64,000 nt of DNA from NCBI RefSeq assembly GCF_023008405.1, contig NZ_CP095376.1, positions 9,156,501-9,220,500 on the forward strand. Reading direction: 5' to 3'. The position numbers and the translations under genes are program-made. The stretch's first letter is position 1. Each line of letters opens with the position of its first letter. This DNA comes from Amycolatopsis sp. FBCC-B4732. Its GTDB lineage: Bacteria > Actinomycetota > Actinomycetes > Mycobacteriales > Pseudonocardiaceae. Below are positions 9,345 through 18,208 of the stretch, piece by piece. The notes beneath the pieces were generated by a model that searched no databases, was not told where the DNA came from, and saw only the letters and a program-made list of their open reading frames with translations.

Positions 9345-10886
9345 TCACGCGAGCCCGGCCAGCGACTTGCCGACCAGCTCCGCGACGCGGGCGCGCGCGG
9401 CTTCCGCGTCCGCCGGGATCAACGCCAGCCGCGTGCGGCGCTCCAGCACGTCGTCGACGTCCAGCGCGCCTTCGTTCCGGACCGCCCACACGACTTCCGC
9501 CGCCGTGATCCCGGTGTCCGGGGTCAAGGGAGCCGCGAACTCGGTGTCCAGCTCGCCCAGCGCCGCCACGCGCGGGGCTTCGGTCCCGTACCGCGCCACC
9601 AGCCGAGCCGGAGCGTCCACAAGGGACAGTTCCGCACGCGGAGCCGCGCCCAGCAGCGGCAACCGTGCCGTCCGGCACGGGGTAACGGGCAGGCCGGCCA
9701 GCCGGATCGCCGCGTCGACGGCGTCCTCGGCCATCCGGCGGTACGTCGTGAGCTTCCCGCCGACGACGGTCAGCAGCCCGTCGGAACCGGCCAGCACCGC
9801 GTGCTTCCGGGACAGGTCGGCCGACCGGCCGCCGCTGCCTTCGACGAGCGGGCGCAGGCCCGCGTAGGACCCGGCGACGTCCGCGCGGGTCAGCTGTCGC
9901 GAAAGGACCGAAGAAGCCAGCGACAGCAGGAAGTCCACATCGGACTCGGGAACCGCCGGTACGTCGGGGATCGCGCCCGGCACCGGCTCGTCCGTGAGTC
10001 CCAGGTAGACGCGGCCGTCCGGCTGGGGGAGCAGGAAGACGAACCGGTTGGTCTCGCCGGGCACCCCGATGTTGACCGACGTCGTGCCCATCGGCACCGT
10101 TCCCGGCGCGAGCACCAGGTGCGAGCCGAGCGACGGCCGCAGCCGGACCGAGCCCGTCAGCGTGCCCGCCCACACGCCCGTCGCGTTGATCACCTGGCGC
10201 GCGCGGATGTCGAACGAGTCGCCCGAAACACCGTCGACGACCGAGACCCGGTCGGCCGAAACCGCCGAAGCCGAGAGCCGCGTCAGGATCCGCGCGCCGA
10301 ACGAAGCCGCCGTGCGGGCCAGGGAAACGACCAGCCTCGCGTCGTCGACCAAGGCGCCGTCGTAGGCCAGCAGGGCGCCGCGCAACCGGTGCGGGGAAAG
10401 GCCGGGCGCGAGCGCCAGCGCCTCCGCCGCGGGGATCGACCGCGGCCGCGGCAGCACCGACGACGGCGTCCGCGCCGCCCGGCGGAGCGCGTCGCCCGCC
10501 CGGAGACCGGCCGCCACGAGGGCCTGCTGGGCCCGGGAAGTGCTGGGGTACAACGGGAACAGCTGCGGCATCGCGCGCGTCAGGTGCGGCGCGGTCCGCG
10601 TCATCATGATGCCGCGCTCGACAGCGCTTTCATGGGCCAGGCCCAGTTCCCCGTGGGCCAGGTAGCGGAGGCCGCCGTGGACGAGCTTCGAAGACCAGCG
10701 TGACGTCCCGAACGCGAGGTCGTGCGCCTCCACCAGCGCCACCGAAAGCCCGCGTGAAGCGGCGTCCAGCGCGATACCCGTGCCGGTGACACCGCCGCCG
10801 ACCACGACGACGTCGACGCGCTCGCCCGCGGCCAGCTCGGCGAGCTCGCGTTCCCGGCGCCGCGCGTTGAGGGAGCCGGACGTCAT
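9345..10886 (-). CDS. glpD: FAD-dependent glycerol-3-phosphate dehydrogenase
   Basis: Oxidises glycerol 3-phosphate to dihydroxyacetone phosphate at the membrane, feeding electrons to quinone. The 513-residue protein has the FAD Rossmann motif VDVVVVGGGVTGTGIALDAA and the GlpD signature FGTSRWSSKLVHGGLRYL. It also shows GRVYLGLTDEPV, GLRPLVEG and VVGGKLTTYRRMAEDAVDAA, and a C-terminal DAO_C domain. Its ATG overlaps the stop of the upstream TetR gene (ATGA, 10883-10886), so the two are co-transcribed. The divergent neighbour is an alkyl-DHAP-synthase-like flavoprotein, whose substrate would derive from this enzyme's product. Confidence 0.94.
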   Translation of the reverse strand: MTSGSLNARRRERELAELAAGERVDVVVVGGGVTGTGIALDAASRGLSVALVEAHDLAFGTSRWSSKLVHGGLRYLAHGELGLAHESAVERGIMMTRTAPHLTRAMPQLFPLYPSTSRAQQALVAAGLRAGDALRRAARTPSSVLPRPRSIPAAEALALAPGLSPHRLRGALLAYDGALVDDARLVVSLARTAASFGARILTRLSASAVSADRVSVVDGVSGDSFDIRARQVINATGVWAGTLTGSVRLRPSLGSHLVLAPGTVPMGTTSVNIGVPGETNRFVFLLPQPDGRVYLGLTDEPVPGAIPDVPAVPESDVDFLLSLASSVLSRQLTRADVAGSYAGLRPLVEGSGGRSADLSRKHAVLAGSDGLLTVVGGKLTTYRRMAEDAVDAAIRLAGLPVTPCRTARLPLLGAAPRAELSLVDAPARLVARYGTEAPRVAALGELDTEFAAPLTPDTGITAAEVVWAVRNEGALDVDDVLERRTRLALIPADAEAARARVAELVGKSLAGLA

Positions 10887-11527
10887 GGTTTCAGCGCCGC
10901 GTCGAGCACGTGCGTGAACTCCGCCAGCAGCGCCGCTTCGTCGACGTCCGCGGTGGCCGGGCGCAGCGAGAACGCGAACGACTGGACCACCAGCAGCACC
11001 GCCCGCGACTGCGCCGCGACCGGCGCGCGCCGGATCGAGCCGTCCTGGTGGCCGGCCGCCAGGAGCTGGTGCATGGCCTGCTCGGCGAACTTCTGCGTCG
11101 CGCCGAGCCGCTCCACGATGTAGGGCAGCACGAGTTCGGGGTCGACGTCGAGCAGCGTGCGGAACAGCGGGTCGGCCGCCAGCGCGCGGACGCCGGCCGA
11201 GGCGATGAGCACGAGCCGCTCGCGGCTGTCCGCGGCGTCGGCACCGCGTTCGCTCGCCGTGCGCAGCAGCCCGCTGAACTCGCGGGTCATCAGCGCCGCG
11301 AGCACGCTGCGGACGTCGGGGAAGCGGCGGTAGACCGTCATCCGGCTGACGCGGGCGGTTCGGGCGATTTCGGCGAGTGTGGTGCGGCGCACACCGACGG
11401 CCAGCACGCACGAGCGCGCGGCGTCGAGCAGCACGTCATCGGCCACTCGGGTCGCCGTCTGACGGCTGCGGGTGTCCGCCAGCGCGGAGGGTCCGGCCGG
11501 CTGCGTGGTGTGACGTTTCACGTCCAT
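10883..11527 (-). CDS. TetR-family regulator of the glpD / flavoprotein locus
   Basis: A 214-residue regulator. The HTH is VGVRRTTLAEIARTARVSR followed by MTVYRRFPDVRSVLAALM, a textbook TetR fold after a 30-residue N-terminal tail. It is the first gene of a tetR-glpD operon and diverges from 11544-13163 with only 16 bp between the start codons. An inverted repeat spans its own start codon. This arrangement predicts simultaneous autoregulation and control of the flavoprotein gene. The ligand is unknown; a lipid or acyl-glycerone phosphate would fit the neighbours. Confidence 0.9.
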   Translation of the reverse strand: MDVKRHTTQPAGPSALADTRSRQTATRVADDVLLDAARSCVLAVGVRRTTLAEIARTARVSRMTVYRRFPDVRSVLAALMTREFSGLLRTASERGADAADSRERLVLIASAGVRALAADPLFRTLLDVDPELVLPYIVERLGATQKFAEQAMHQLLAAGHQDGSIRRAPVAAQSRAVLLVVQSFAFSLRPATADVDEAALLAEFTHVLDAALKP

Positions 11528-11536
11528 ATGTCACAC
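11508..11536. promoter_or_regulatory. Inverted repeat across the tetR start, candidate operator
   Basis: GTGTGAC (11508-11514) and GTCACAC (11530-11536) form a perfect inverted repeat with a 15-bp spacer that contains the regulator's start codon. Inside the left part GTGA-CGTT-TCAC is a second small inverted repeat. The position between two divergent genes suits a TetR operator. Confidence 0.5.
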
Positions 11537-11543
11537 TGTAGTC

Positions 11544-13163
11544 GTGAACGCGCTCATTGACCACCGCCTCCGCCGGTCCTGGACCGCGGACGCCGCCGAC
11601 GCCGCTCAGCTGCCCGCGCGAGCGGCCAAGTGGCTTGAACAGCGTATCGGCCGAACGGCCCCCGGTGCTGCCCCGGCGGGCGAATTGCCGGTGGAAATAC
11701 CGTCACGGAAACTGGACGAATCTGCTGCTGCCGCGTTGTCGGAAGTGGTCGGCGCCGAGAACGTGCTGGTCGACGACGCGGCGCGGCTCGCGCGGGCGAC
11801 CGGGCTGTCCTACCTCGACCTGCTGCGGCGCCGGTCGCCGTCGGTGGAGTTCCCGGTGCCCGACGCGGTCGTGCTCCCGGCCGACGCCGACGAGGTCCAG
11901 GCGGTGCTCGAGGTGTGCGTGCGGCACGACATCGGCGTCGTCCCCTTCGGCGGCGGCACGTCGGTGGTCGGCGGCGTCGCGGCACTGCGCGGCGACAAGA
12001 CGTCGGTGATCGCGCTCGACCTCGTCCGGCTCGACGCGCTGGTGTCGGTCGACGCCGAGTCGCGCATCGCCGTGCTGCAGGCCGGCGTCCGCGGGCCCGA
12101 GGCCGAGCGCCTCCTCGGCGAGCACGGCCTGACGCTCGGGCACGTCCCGCAGTCGTGGGAGCGCGCGACGATCGGCGGCTTCGCGGCGACGCGCTCGGCC
12201 GGGCAGGCGTCGTCCGGCTACGGGCGGTTCGAGGACATGGTCACCGGCGTGCGGCTGGCGACCCCGCGCGGCGAGTGGAAGCTCGGCGTGGCGCCGGCGT
12301 CGGCCGCCGGGCCGGACCTGCGCCAGCTCGCGATCGGCAGCGAGGGTGCGCTCGGCGTGATCACCGAGGTCGCGCTGCGGGTACGGCCGGCGCCGGCGGT
12401 CCGCCGCTACGAGGGGTACGCCCTGCCCGGCTGGGAAGCCGGCCGCGAGGCGGTCCGCGACCTCGCGCAGCACCACGCGCTCGCCGACGTCACCCGGCTG
12501 TCCGATGTGGACGAAACCGGGGTCTCGCTGGCGCTGAACGCGGGCCTCAAGACGGCGGCGCTGCGCCGCTACCTCGCCGCACGCGGGGTGCGGCGGCCGT
12601 GCTTCCTCATCGTCGGCTGGGAAGGCACCGCGCACGAGGTCGCGGTGCGCCGCCGCGAAACCACGCGCCGGCTGAAGGCGCTGGGCGCGGTGCGCGTCGG
12701 CAAGGCGCTCGGCGAGTCCTGGCGGCACGGCCGGTTCACCGGACCCCGGCAGCGCGACGCGTTGCTGGACCGGGGGATCTGCGTCGAGACGCTGGAGACC
12801 GCGGCGTACTGGTCCACTGTGGACGAACTGCGGGACGACGTCCGCGCGGCGCTGACGGCCTCGCTCGGCCGGGCGATCGTGATGTGCCACATTTCCCACG
12901 CGTACGAAACCGGCGCGTCGCTGTACTTCACGGTGCTGACGGCCCGCGACGAAGCCGACCCGGTCGGGCAGTGGCAGCGCGCGAAAGCGGCGGCGTGCGA
13001 GGCGATCACCGGGCTCGGCACGATCTCCCACCACCACGCGGTCGGCGTCGACCACGCGCCCTACCTGAGCGCCGAGATCGGTTCGCTGGGCGTGGAAGTG
13101 CTGCGGGCGGCGAAGTCCGCGGTCGACCCGACCGGGATCCTCAACCCCGGGAAGCTGATCTAG
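11544..13163 (+). CDS. FAD-binding oxidase, alkyldihydroxyacetonephosphate synthase-like
   Basis: A 539-residue VAO-fold flavoprotein starting at GTG. The PP-loop of the FAD domain is VVPFGGGTSVVGGV, followed by QAGVRGPEAERLLGEHGLTLGHVPQS and TIGGFAATRSAGQASSGYGRFEDMV. The C-terminal cap has the AGPS-type HHHAVGVDHAPY and ends [10 protein letters not shown]. In eukaryotes the family exchanges the acyl group of acyl-DHAP for a fatty alcohol to make ether lipids; the role of actinobacterial members is not settled. glpD, which makes DHAP, is in the divergent operon. The stop codon overlaps that of the convergent gene within CTAG (13160-13163). Confidence 0.88.
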   Translation: MNALIDHRLRRSWTADAADAAQLPARAAKWLEQRIGRTAPGAAPAGELPVEIPSRKLDESAAAALSEVVGAENVLVDDAARLARATGLSYLDLLRRRSPSVEFPVPDAVVLPADADEVQAVLEVCVRHDIGVVPFGGGTSVVGGVAALRGDKTSVIALDLVRLDALVSVDAESRIAVLQAGVRGPEAERLLGEHGLTLGHVPQSWERATIGGFAATRSAGQASSGYGRFEDMVTGVRLATPRGEWKLGVAPASAAGPDLRQLAIGSEGALGVITEVALRVRPAPAVRRYEGYALPGWEAGREAVRDLAQHHALADVTRLSDVDETGVSLALNAGLKTAALRRYLAARGVRRPCFLIVGWEGTAHEVAVRRRETTRRLKALGAVRVGKALGESWRHGRFTGPRQRDALLDRGICVETLETAAYWSTVDELRDDVRAALTASLGRAIVMCHISHAYETGASLYFTVLTARDEADPVGQWQRAKAAACEAITGLGTISHHHAVGVDHAPYLSAEIGSLGVEVLRAAKSAVDPTGILNPGKLI

Positions 13164-13792
13164 GGGAAAGTGCGCCCGTCCGGCGGTTCGACGACCTCGC
13201 AGGCGACGCCGGGACCGTCGGCCGGCTCGCCTTCGAGCTCGGCGGCCCGCGCCTGCGGGACGTCGGCCACGCGCACCGGCTTGCCGTCGACCAGCAGCGG
13301 GTACCGGATCGGTACCGCGCCGATGTAGGCGAGCACGTCGGTCACCCGGCTGCCGTCTTCGAGCGTGATGTCCGGGTCCGTCAGCCGCACCAGGTGGTAG
13401 CGGTTGCCGCGGCCCTCGCAGACGTCCAGCACCGCGAGCTGGTCCGGCGTCACGAACCAGACGGCGTGCTCCTCGACACCCGGCAGCGCGGTGAGCGTGG
13501 CCGGGCGCTGGCCGTCGCGGAACCGCAGGCCGGCCGCCCAGACCGCGGCGAGGCCGTCGCAGCGCGCGTGCGCCACGACGACCGGGCCCGCGAGCCCGAG
13601 CTCGGCCCGCATCCAGCTGATCTTCGACGGGTTCGCGTTGGAGCCGTACGCGAGCACGGCCTGCCTGTCCCGCCAGCCGGCCGGCGCCGTGGCCAGCGGG
13701 TGGCCGGCACCCTCGGTGTGGACGAAGGAGAAGCCCGGCCGGGTCCCCGGGTAGGGGTCGGCCGGGTAGTCCTCGTCGGCGAAGAGGGTCAG
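13160..13792 (-). CDS. Gamma-glutamylcyclotransferase-like fold protein
   Basis: A 210-residue protein whose core starts [20 protein letters not shown], the YGSN nucleotide-like loop of the GGCT/AIG2 fold. It continues with [16 protein letters not shown] and [26 protein letters not shown], which supplies a typical acidic position. No ATG, GTG or TTG fits at the 5' end. CTG at 13790-13792 gives [16 protein letters not shown] and forms CTGA with the stop of the dehydrogenase upstream, suggesting coupling. A GTG inside AVLAYGSN is the alternative. Whether it acts on gamma-glutamyl compounds is not shown. Its linkage to a mycothiol enzyme is notable. Confidence 0.7.
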   Translation of the reverse strand: MTLFADEDYPADPYPGTRPGFSFVHTEGAGHPLATAPAGWRDRQAVLAYGSNANPSKISWMRAELGLAGPVVVAHARCDGLAAVWAAGLRFRDGQRPATLTALPGVEEHAVWFVTPDQLAVLDVCEGRGNRYHLVRLTDPDITLEDGSRVTDVLAYIGAVPIRYPLLVDGKPVRVADVPQARAAELEGEPADGPGVACEVVEPPDGRTFP

Positions 13793-14886
13793 AACGTCAC
13801 CACGCTGCGCAGGACCTCGCCGCGGTGCATCCGCTCGAAGGCCTGCTCGACGCCGTCCACGCCGATCCGCTCGGTGACGAACTTGTCCAGCGGCAGGCGG
13901 CCCTGCAGGTAGAGGTCGACGAGCATCGGGAAGTCCCGGCTGGGCAGGCAGTCGCCGTACCAGGACGACTTGAGCGAGCCGCCACGCGAGAAGAAGTCGA
14001 TCAGCGGCAGGTCGTTCAGCCGCATTTCCGGCGTCGGGACGCCGACGAGCACGACGGTGCCGGCGAGGTCGCGCCCGTAGAACGCCTGCCGCCAGGTCTC
14101 GGGGCGGCCGACCGCGTCGATGACGACGTCCGGGCCGAAGGAGTTCGTCGCGTCCTGCATGGCCTCGACGACCTGCTCCTCGGAGAGGCCCCGGCTGTTG
14201 ACGGTGTGGGTGGCGCCGAAGTCCTTGGCCCACGCCAGTTTCCGGTCGTCCATGTCGATCGCGACGATCGTGGTGGCGCCGGCGAGCTTCGCACCCGCGA
14301 TGGCGGCGTCCCCGACCCCGCCGCACCCGATGACGGCGACCGAGTCGCCCCGGGTGACGGCTCCGGTGTTGATGGCGGCCCCGAGCCCGGCCATGACCCC
14401 GCACCCGAGCAGCCCGGCGACGGCGGGTTCGGCCTCGCGGTTCACCTTGGTGCACTGTCCGCTGTGGACGAGCGTCTTCTCGAGGAAGGCACCGACGCCG
14501 AGCGCGGGCGAGAGCTTGGTGCCGTCTTGGAGCGTCATCGGCTGCGTGGCGTTGAAGGTGGAGAAGCAGTACCACGGCTTGCCGCGCTTGCAGGCCCGGC
14601 AGGTGCCGCAGACCGCGCGCCAGTTGAGGATGACGTAATCACCGGGCGCGATGTCGGTGACCCCGGCCCCGACGGCCTCCACGACCCCGGCGGCTTCGTG
14701 GCCGAGCAGGAACGGGAAGTCGTCGTTGATCCCGCCTTCGCGGTAGTGCAGATCGGTGTGGCAGACCCCGCAGGCCTGCACGTTCACGACGGCCTCGCCG
14801 GGCCCGGGATCGGGCACGAGCACGGTCTCGAGCGACACGGGCTCGCCCTTCGCCCGCGAAACGACCCCCTGCACCTCGTACGGCAT
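13789..14886 (-). CDS. mscR: S-(hydroxymethyl)mycothiol dehydrogenase (formaldehyde detoxification)
   Basis: A 365-residue zinc-dependent medium-chain dehydrogenase that oxidises the mycothiol-formaldehyde adduct with NAD. Catalytic zinc ligands are in [29 protein letters not shown] and LLGCGVMAG. The structural-zinc loop is [18 protein letters not shown], and the NAD fold is [17 protein letters not shown]. The text [19 protein letters not shown] and the full length match the mycobacterial MscR/AdhE2 group rather than general alcohol dehydrogenases. The cyclotransferase-like gene follows with a one-codon-offset overlap. The specific function is inferred from family similarity. Confidence 0.88.
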   Translation of the reverse strand: MPYEVQGVVSRAKGEPVSLETVLVPDPGPGEAVVNVQACGVCHTDLHYREGGINDDFPFLLGHEAAGVVEAVGAGVTDIAPGDYVILNWRAVCGTCRACKRGKPWYCFSTFNATQPMTLQDGTKLSPALGVGAFLEKTLVHSGQCTKVNREAEPAVAGLLGCGVMAGLGAAINTGAVTRGDSVAVIGCGGVGDAAIAGAKLAGATTIVAIDMDDRKLAWAKDFGATHTVNSRGLSEEQVVEAMQDATNSFGPDVVIDAVGRPETWRQAFYGRDLAGTVVLVGVPTPEMRLNDLPLIDFFSRGGSLKSSWYGDCLPSRDFPMLVDLYLQGRLPLDKFVTERIGVDGVEQAFERMHRGEVLRSVVTF

Positions 14887-14995
14887 GTCAATCCACCTTC
14901 CGGCTTCTGGTCCTGCCCGCAGCTAATCACGGATCACGCGGAGATGGCGACATCCGCATGAGTGAGCTTCGGTGGCGAAAGCGCAACGGGTTGCG

Positions 14996-15472
14996 TCATC
15001 CGCAACTGGCCAGCCAGGCGGTGATGGCGGCCAGGTCGCCGTCGGTGAGCCCGGTATCCGCCGCGACGGTGTGGAGCAGCGCGGGACCCGGGTGGTGGTT
15101 CGCGACCCGAGCCCGGTCGGCGCCGGTGGTTTCGTCGTCGATCCAGACGAACGGAGACCCCGCCGCCCGCTCGACGATCCGCTCGGTTTTCCAGTGCCGG
15201 CCGCCGGCCGCGGGCTCGTCGGGGAAGTCGAGCACCGGAAGCGGCGGCAGGCCCAGCAGCGGGGCTACGCACTCGTTGGCGTCCTCGAACCAGGTGGTGG
15301 CCCAGACGAGGTCGCACCCGAGGGCGAGCAGCCGCGGGCCGAGGGCCGGATCGACCCTCCCCAGCAACGGGTTGCCCAGGTCGGCGTCGGTGAAGGTCCG
15401 GTAGTCGCCGGTGCGCCGCCCGAACGGGATCAGGGGACCGTCGACGTCGAGGAACAGCAGCGGCCGGGCCAT
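14996..15472 (-). CDS. HAD-like protein
   Basis: A 158-residue protein beginning MARPLLFLDVDGPLIPFG, the DxDG motif I of the HAD superfamily. It contains LVWATTWFEDANECVAP (motif II-like Thr) and FVWIDDETTGADRARVA (motif IV-like Asp pair). There is no clear cap domain. HAD-like proteins of this size in actinomycetes are annotated as hypothetical or secreted-signature proteins. The ATG at 15470-15472 is preferred to an upstream frame extension that lacks family character. Substrate unknown. Confidence 0.75.
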   Translation of the reverse strand: MARPLLFLDVDGPLIPFGRRTGDYRTFTDADLGNPLLGRVDPALGPRLLALGCDLVWATTWFEDANECVAPLLGLPPLPVLDFPDEPAAGGRHWKTERIVERAAGSPFVWIDDETTGADRARVANHHPGPALLHTVAADTGLTDGDLAAITAWLASCG

Positions 15473-15542
15473 GGTGACGGCAGTGTGGCACGGGGTGTGC
15501 CTCCGGCCCCCGGTTTCCACGCTACCGGGAGGGACCGACAGT

Positions 15543-16383
15543 TCACTCCGGCTTCGGCAGGTCCATCGACGCCAGCCGTGCCGGGTCGGCCACCGCGGCG
15601 ATGCGCGCGACCCGGCCGTCCGCCACCACGAACGCCACCACCGACAGCGGCGAGCCGTCGCCGCGCCACGCCACCACGCCCGGCAAGCCGCCGACCAGGA
15701 CCGTGCGGCCGCCGGAAGCCGCGCCGAACTGGGCTCCCGCTGCCACCTTCGTCGCTCCCAGTACCACCACCACGCCGCCCGGGGTGTCCACCGTCAGCTG
15801 GACGTCCGGGTCGAGGACCCGTAGCAGGCCCTCGACGTCGCCGTCGTGGGCCGCGCGCAAGAACGCCTGGACCACTTCGCGCTGCGAGGAACCTCCCGCC
15901 GCCGGAGTCCGGTCCGCGGCTCGGACCTTGCGGCGGGCGCGGCTGGCCAGCATCTTCGTCGCTCCCCGACGACTTGCCCAGGATGCGGCCGAGCTCCTCG
16001 AACGGGACCGCGAACAGGTCGTGCAGCACGAACGCCAGCCGCTCGGCCGGGCCCAGCGACTCGAGGACCACCAGCAGCGCCAGGCCCACCGAGTCCGCGC
16101 GGGCGACGTCCTCGGTGCCGTCGTCGATCGCCACCACGATCTCGTCGTACGGCGACTCGGGGCGTGACTTGCGCGAGCGCAGGACGTCCAGGCTGATCCG
16201 GCCGACCACTGTGGTCAGCCAGCCGTCGAGGTTGCCGATGGCCGCCGCGTCCTGGCGGGACAGGCGCAGCCACGCCTCCTGGACCGCGTCCTCGGCGTCG
16301 GCGTGCGAGCCGAGCAGGCGGTGCGCCACCGCGAGCAGGCGCTCGCGCCGGGCTTCGAACGCTTCGGCCAGCGTGTCGAGCAT
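15543..16383 (-). pseudogene. Sigma-J-like ECF sigma factor with SnoaL domain, split by a frameshift
   Basis: The frame from ATG 16383 encodes sigma region 2 (ARRERLLAVAHRLLGSHADA, EDAVQEAWLRLSRQ) and region 4 (ESLGPAERLAFVLHDLFAVP, FEELGRILGKSS), then runs out of frame. The next frame supplies ATKMLASRARRKVRAADRTP and a SnoaL-like domain (QREVVQAFLRAAHDGDVEGL to LASMDLPKPE). Removing one base from the CCCC run at 15964-15967 joins them as GKSSGATKMLASRARR, the normal family text, giving 279 residues. The SnoaL domain regulates activity in this ECF group. The defect could be real decay, phase variation in a homopolymer or a read error. Confidence 0.82.
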
Positions 16384-16392
16384 GTCGTTACC

Positions 16393-16842
16393 GTGGAAGC
16401 ACGGCTGAAGAGCGAGAGCAGCCCCGAGGTCGTCGGGGCGATCCAGCAGCTGTTCAAGGCGGTGCACGGCGCCGGCGTCGATCCGCTGCTGCTCGAGCTG
16501 GTCCACCTGCGGGCCAGCCAGATCAACGGCTGCAGCCCGTGCGTTCACGCGGGTGTCGCGTCGGCGAAGCGGCAGGGGGAGACCGACGACCGGCTGCACA
16601 ACGTCGTCACCTGGCGCGAGACGCCGTTCTTCACCGAGCCGGAGCGGGCGGCGCTCGCCCTGACCGAGGCCGCGATCCGGATCCAAGACGGCCAGCCCGG
16701 CGTCACCGACGACATCTGGGCGGCCGCCGCCGAGCACTTCGACGAGCCGCAGCTGTCGGCGATCGTCCTGAACATCGCGCTCACCGGCTTCTTCAACCGG
16801 ATCAACCGCGCGATCCGCGAGCAGGCGGGCAAGGCCTGGTGA
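16393..16842 (+). CDS. Carboxymuconolactone decarboxylase-family protein (AhpD-like)
   Basis: A 149-residue all-helical protein with the redox pair in LLELVHLRASQINGCSPCVH, typical of AhpD-like peroxidase partners, and ALALTEAAIRIQDG and HFDEPQLSAIVLNIALTGFF downstream. The GTG at 16393 gives VEARLKSESS, the family's usual MEARL start. It lies only 9 bp from the start codon of the divergent sigma-factor gene. ECF sigma factors of the SigJ type are commonly paired with such genes, so it is likely the sigma factor's target. Role: thiol-dependent reduction, by family. Confidence 0.87.
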   Translation: MEARLKSESSPEVVGAIQQLFKAVHGAGVDPLLLELVHLRASQINGCSPCVHAGVASAKRQGETDDRLHNVVTWRETPFFTEPERAALALTEAAIRIQDGQPGVTDDIWAAAAEHFDEPQLSAIVLNIALTGFFNRINRAIREQAGKAW

Positions 16843-16846
16843 AGCC

Positions 16847-16880
16847 GTGAAGGCCACATCCCCGGGGATGTGGCCTTCAC
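16847..16880. terminator. Perfect 34-bp palindrome between convergent genes
   Basis: The arms GTGAAGGCCACATCCCC and GGGGATGTGGCCTTCAC are exact complements without a loop. The element lies between the stop codons of the AhpD-like gene (+) and the peptidase gene (-), as expected for a bidirectional terminator. It shares the GTGAAGGCC core with hairpins at 23560 and, less closely, 29725. Confidence 0.8.
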
Positions 16881-16883
16881 GGA

Positions 16884-18137
16884 CTACGCCGGGGTGATGA
16901 TGTACGCGACGCCGCCGGGGCCGCCCGCCACCGTGCCGTCGGCGCGGTAGCGCTTCGTCCGCTGCCAGATCTTCTCGAACTGGTCGCGCTTGTAGACGTT
17001 CCGGACGCGGTCGTTGCTGCTGGCCGCCGGGTCGTTGGCGATCACGTCGCCGTCCTTCGTGAACCCGACGACGACCATGATGTGCCCCGCCGTCCCGTAG
17101 CCGGCGCCGTCCAGCTCCGAAGCCAGGAACGACTGCGACGTGATCACCGGGATGCCGCGGGCGATGTAGTTCTCCAGCTCGTTCAGCGAGTGCAGCCGCG
17201 TGATGTGCCCCTTGAGGCCGCGCGACGCCGCGTAGGCGGTGTTGAACGGCCAGTTCCCGGTGCCGTCGTAGGCGTGGTCGTAGGTGTAGCGCGCCGCGAA
17301 CGCCACCTGCGGGTCGACGTAGTCGGCCGGGATCCACGCCATCTCTTCGGGGGACGGCTTCTTGCCCCAGTACTCGGCCACCATCTCGGTCGACGTCGGG
17401 CTGCACCAGGCTTCACCGCCCCCGCCGTACTGCGGGAACTGTCCCTTGTGGAGGTTCTGCGCGTAGGCGGGCACCTTCAGCTCGATCCCGGTGGCGCGCC
17501 CCGGCTTGGTCGGCTGCACCTCGAAGCGGTCCGGCACGGCGGACGTCATCGCGCCCAGCAGCGACACCGACGGCGTCGCGCCTGAGCCGGCTTCGCGGTA
17601 GAGGCTGATCCGCAGCTTGTACGACTTCAGCGTCACCCCGGCCTTCGTGACCAGCGTGTCGACGTCGACCAGGGCGTTCGCGTCGTCCTGGCCGTCGACG
17701 CTGGTGCGCAGGATGTCGGCGTCCCCGCTGGCCCAGCGGCCCATCACGTACCAGCCGGTCTGGGCGCCCGCCGACGTCCGGCCCTGCGCTTCGACCTGCA
17801 GCCACGTCTTGGCCGGCGTCTTCGCGTTCCAGGACGCGACCAGCTGCGTCGCGCCGAAGCCCTGCCGGTACGAGGGCGACGTCCACTGGCTGTACTCGTA
17901 CGTCCGCGTGGTGCCGAGCTCCGGCTCGGTGTGCTGCACCGAGCCGATCGGGCGCGTGATGCGCAGGCCGTCGCGGGTCAGCGCGAGCCCGGCGAAGTCG
18001 CCTTCGTGGAAGCGGCCGCCGGTCCACTCGTGGTAGTCGACGGCTTCGTCGTCGCGCGGCCCCGCTTCGGCGACCTGAACGGTTACGGCTGTCAGCACGA
18101 CAACCGACAGTAATGTGAACAGACTGCGCACCCGCAT
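16884..18137 (-). CDS. Secreted C39-family cysteine peptidase-like protein
   Basis: A 417-residue protein with an N-terminal signal peptide (MRVRSLFTLLSVVVLTAVTV, cleavage near AEA-GP). Residues 30-215 form a beta-rich region of unknown function. The C-terminal peptidase_C39_2-like domain has the nucleophile region GGEAWCSPTSTEM, the His in GTAGHIMVVVGFTKDGD and the Asp/Asn in VIANDPAASSNDRV. It is likely an extracellular papain-fold hydrolase or transpeptidase. The gene is monocistronic, bounded by the palindrome at its 3' end. Confidence 0.87.
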   Translation of the reverse strand: MRVRSLFTLLSVVVLTAVTVQVAEAGPRDDEAVDYHEWTGGRFHEGDFAGLALTRDGLRITRPIGSVQHTEPELGTTRTYEYSQWTSPSYRQGFGATQLVASWNAKTPAKTWLQVEAQGRTSAGAQTGWYVMGRWASGDADILRTSVDGQDDANALVDVDTLVTKAGVTLKSYKLRISLYREAGSGATPSVSLLGAMTSAVPDRFEVQPTKPGRATGIELKVPAYAQNLHKGQFPQYGGGGEAWCSPTSTEMVAEYWGKKPSPEEMAWIPADYVDPQVAFAARYTYDHAYDGTGNWPFNTAYAASRGLKGHITRLHSLNELENYIARGIPVITSQSFLASELDGAGYGTAGHIMVVVGFTKDGDVIANDPAASSNDRVRNVYKRDQFEKIWQRTKRYRADGTVAGGPGGVAYIITPA

Positions 18138-18208
18138 CGCGGCTCCTCGCTCGACCCACCCAGTAGGCGAGGATTTTCGCCGGTCCGGCGAGGTATGTAA
18201 ACAGGTAC

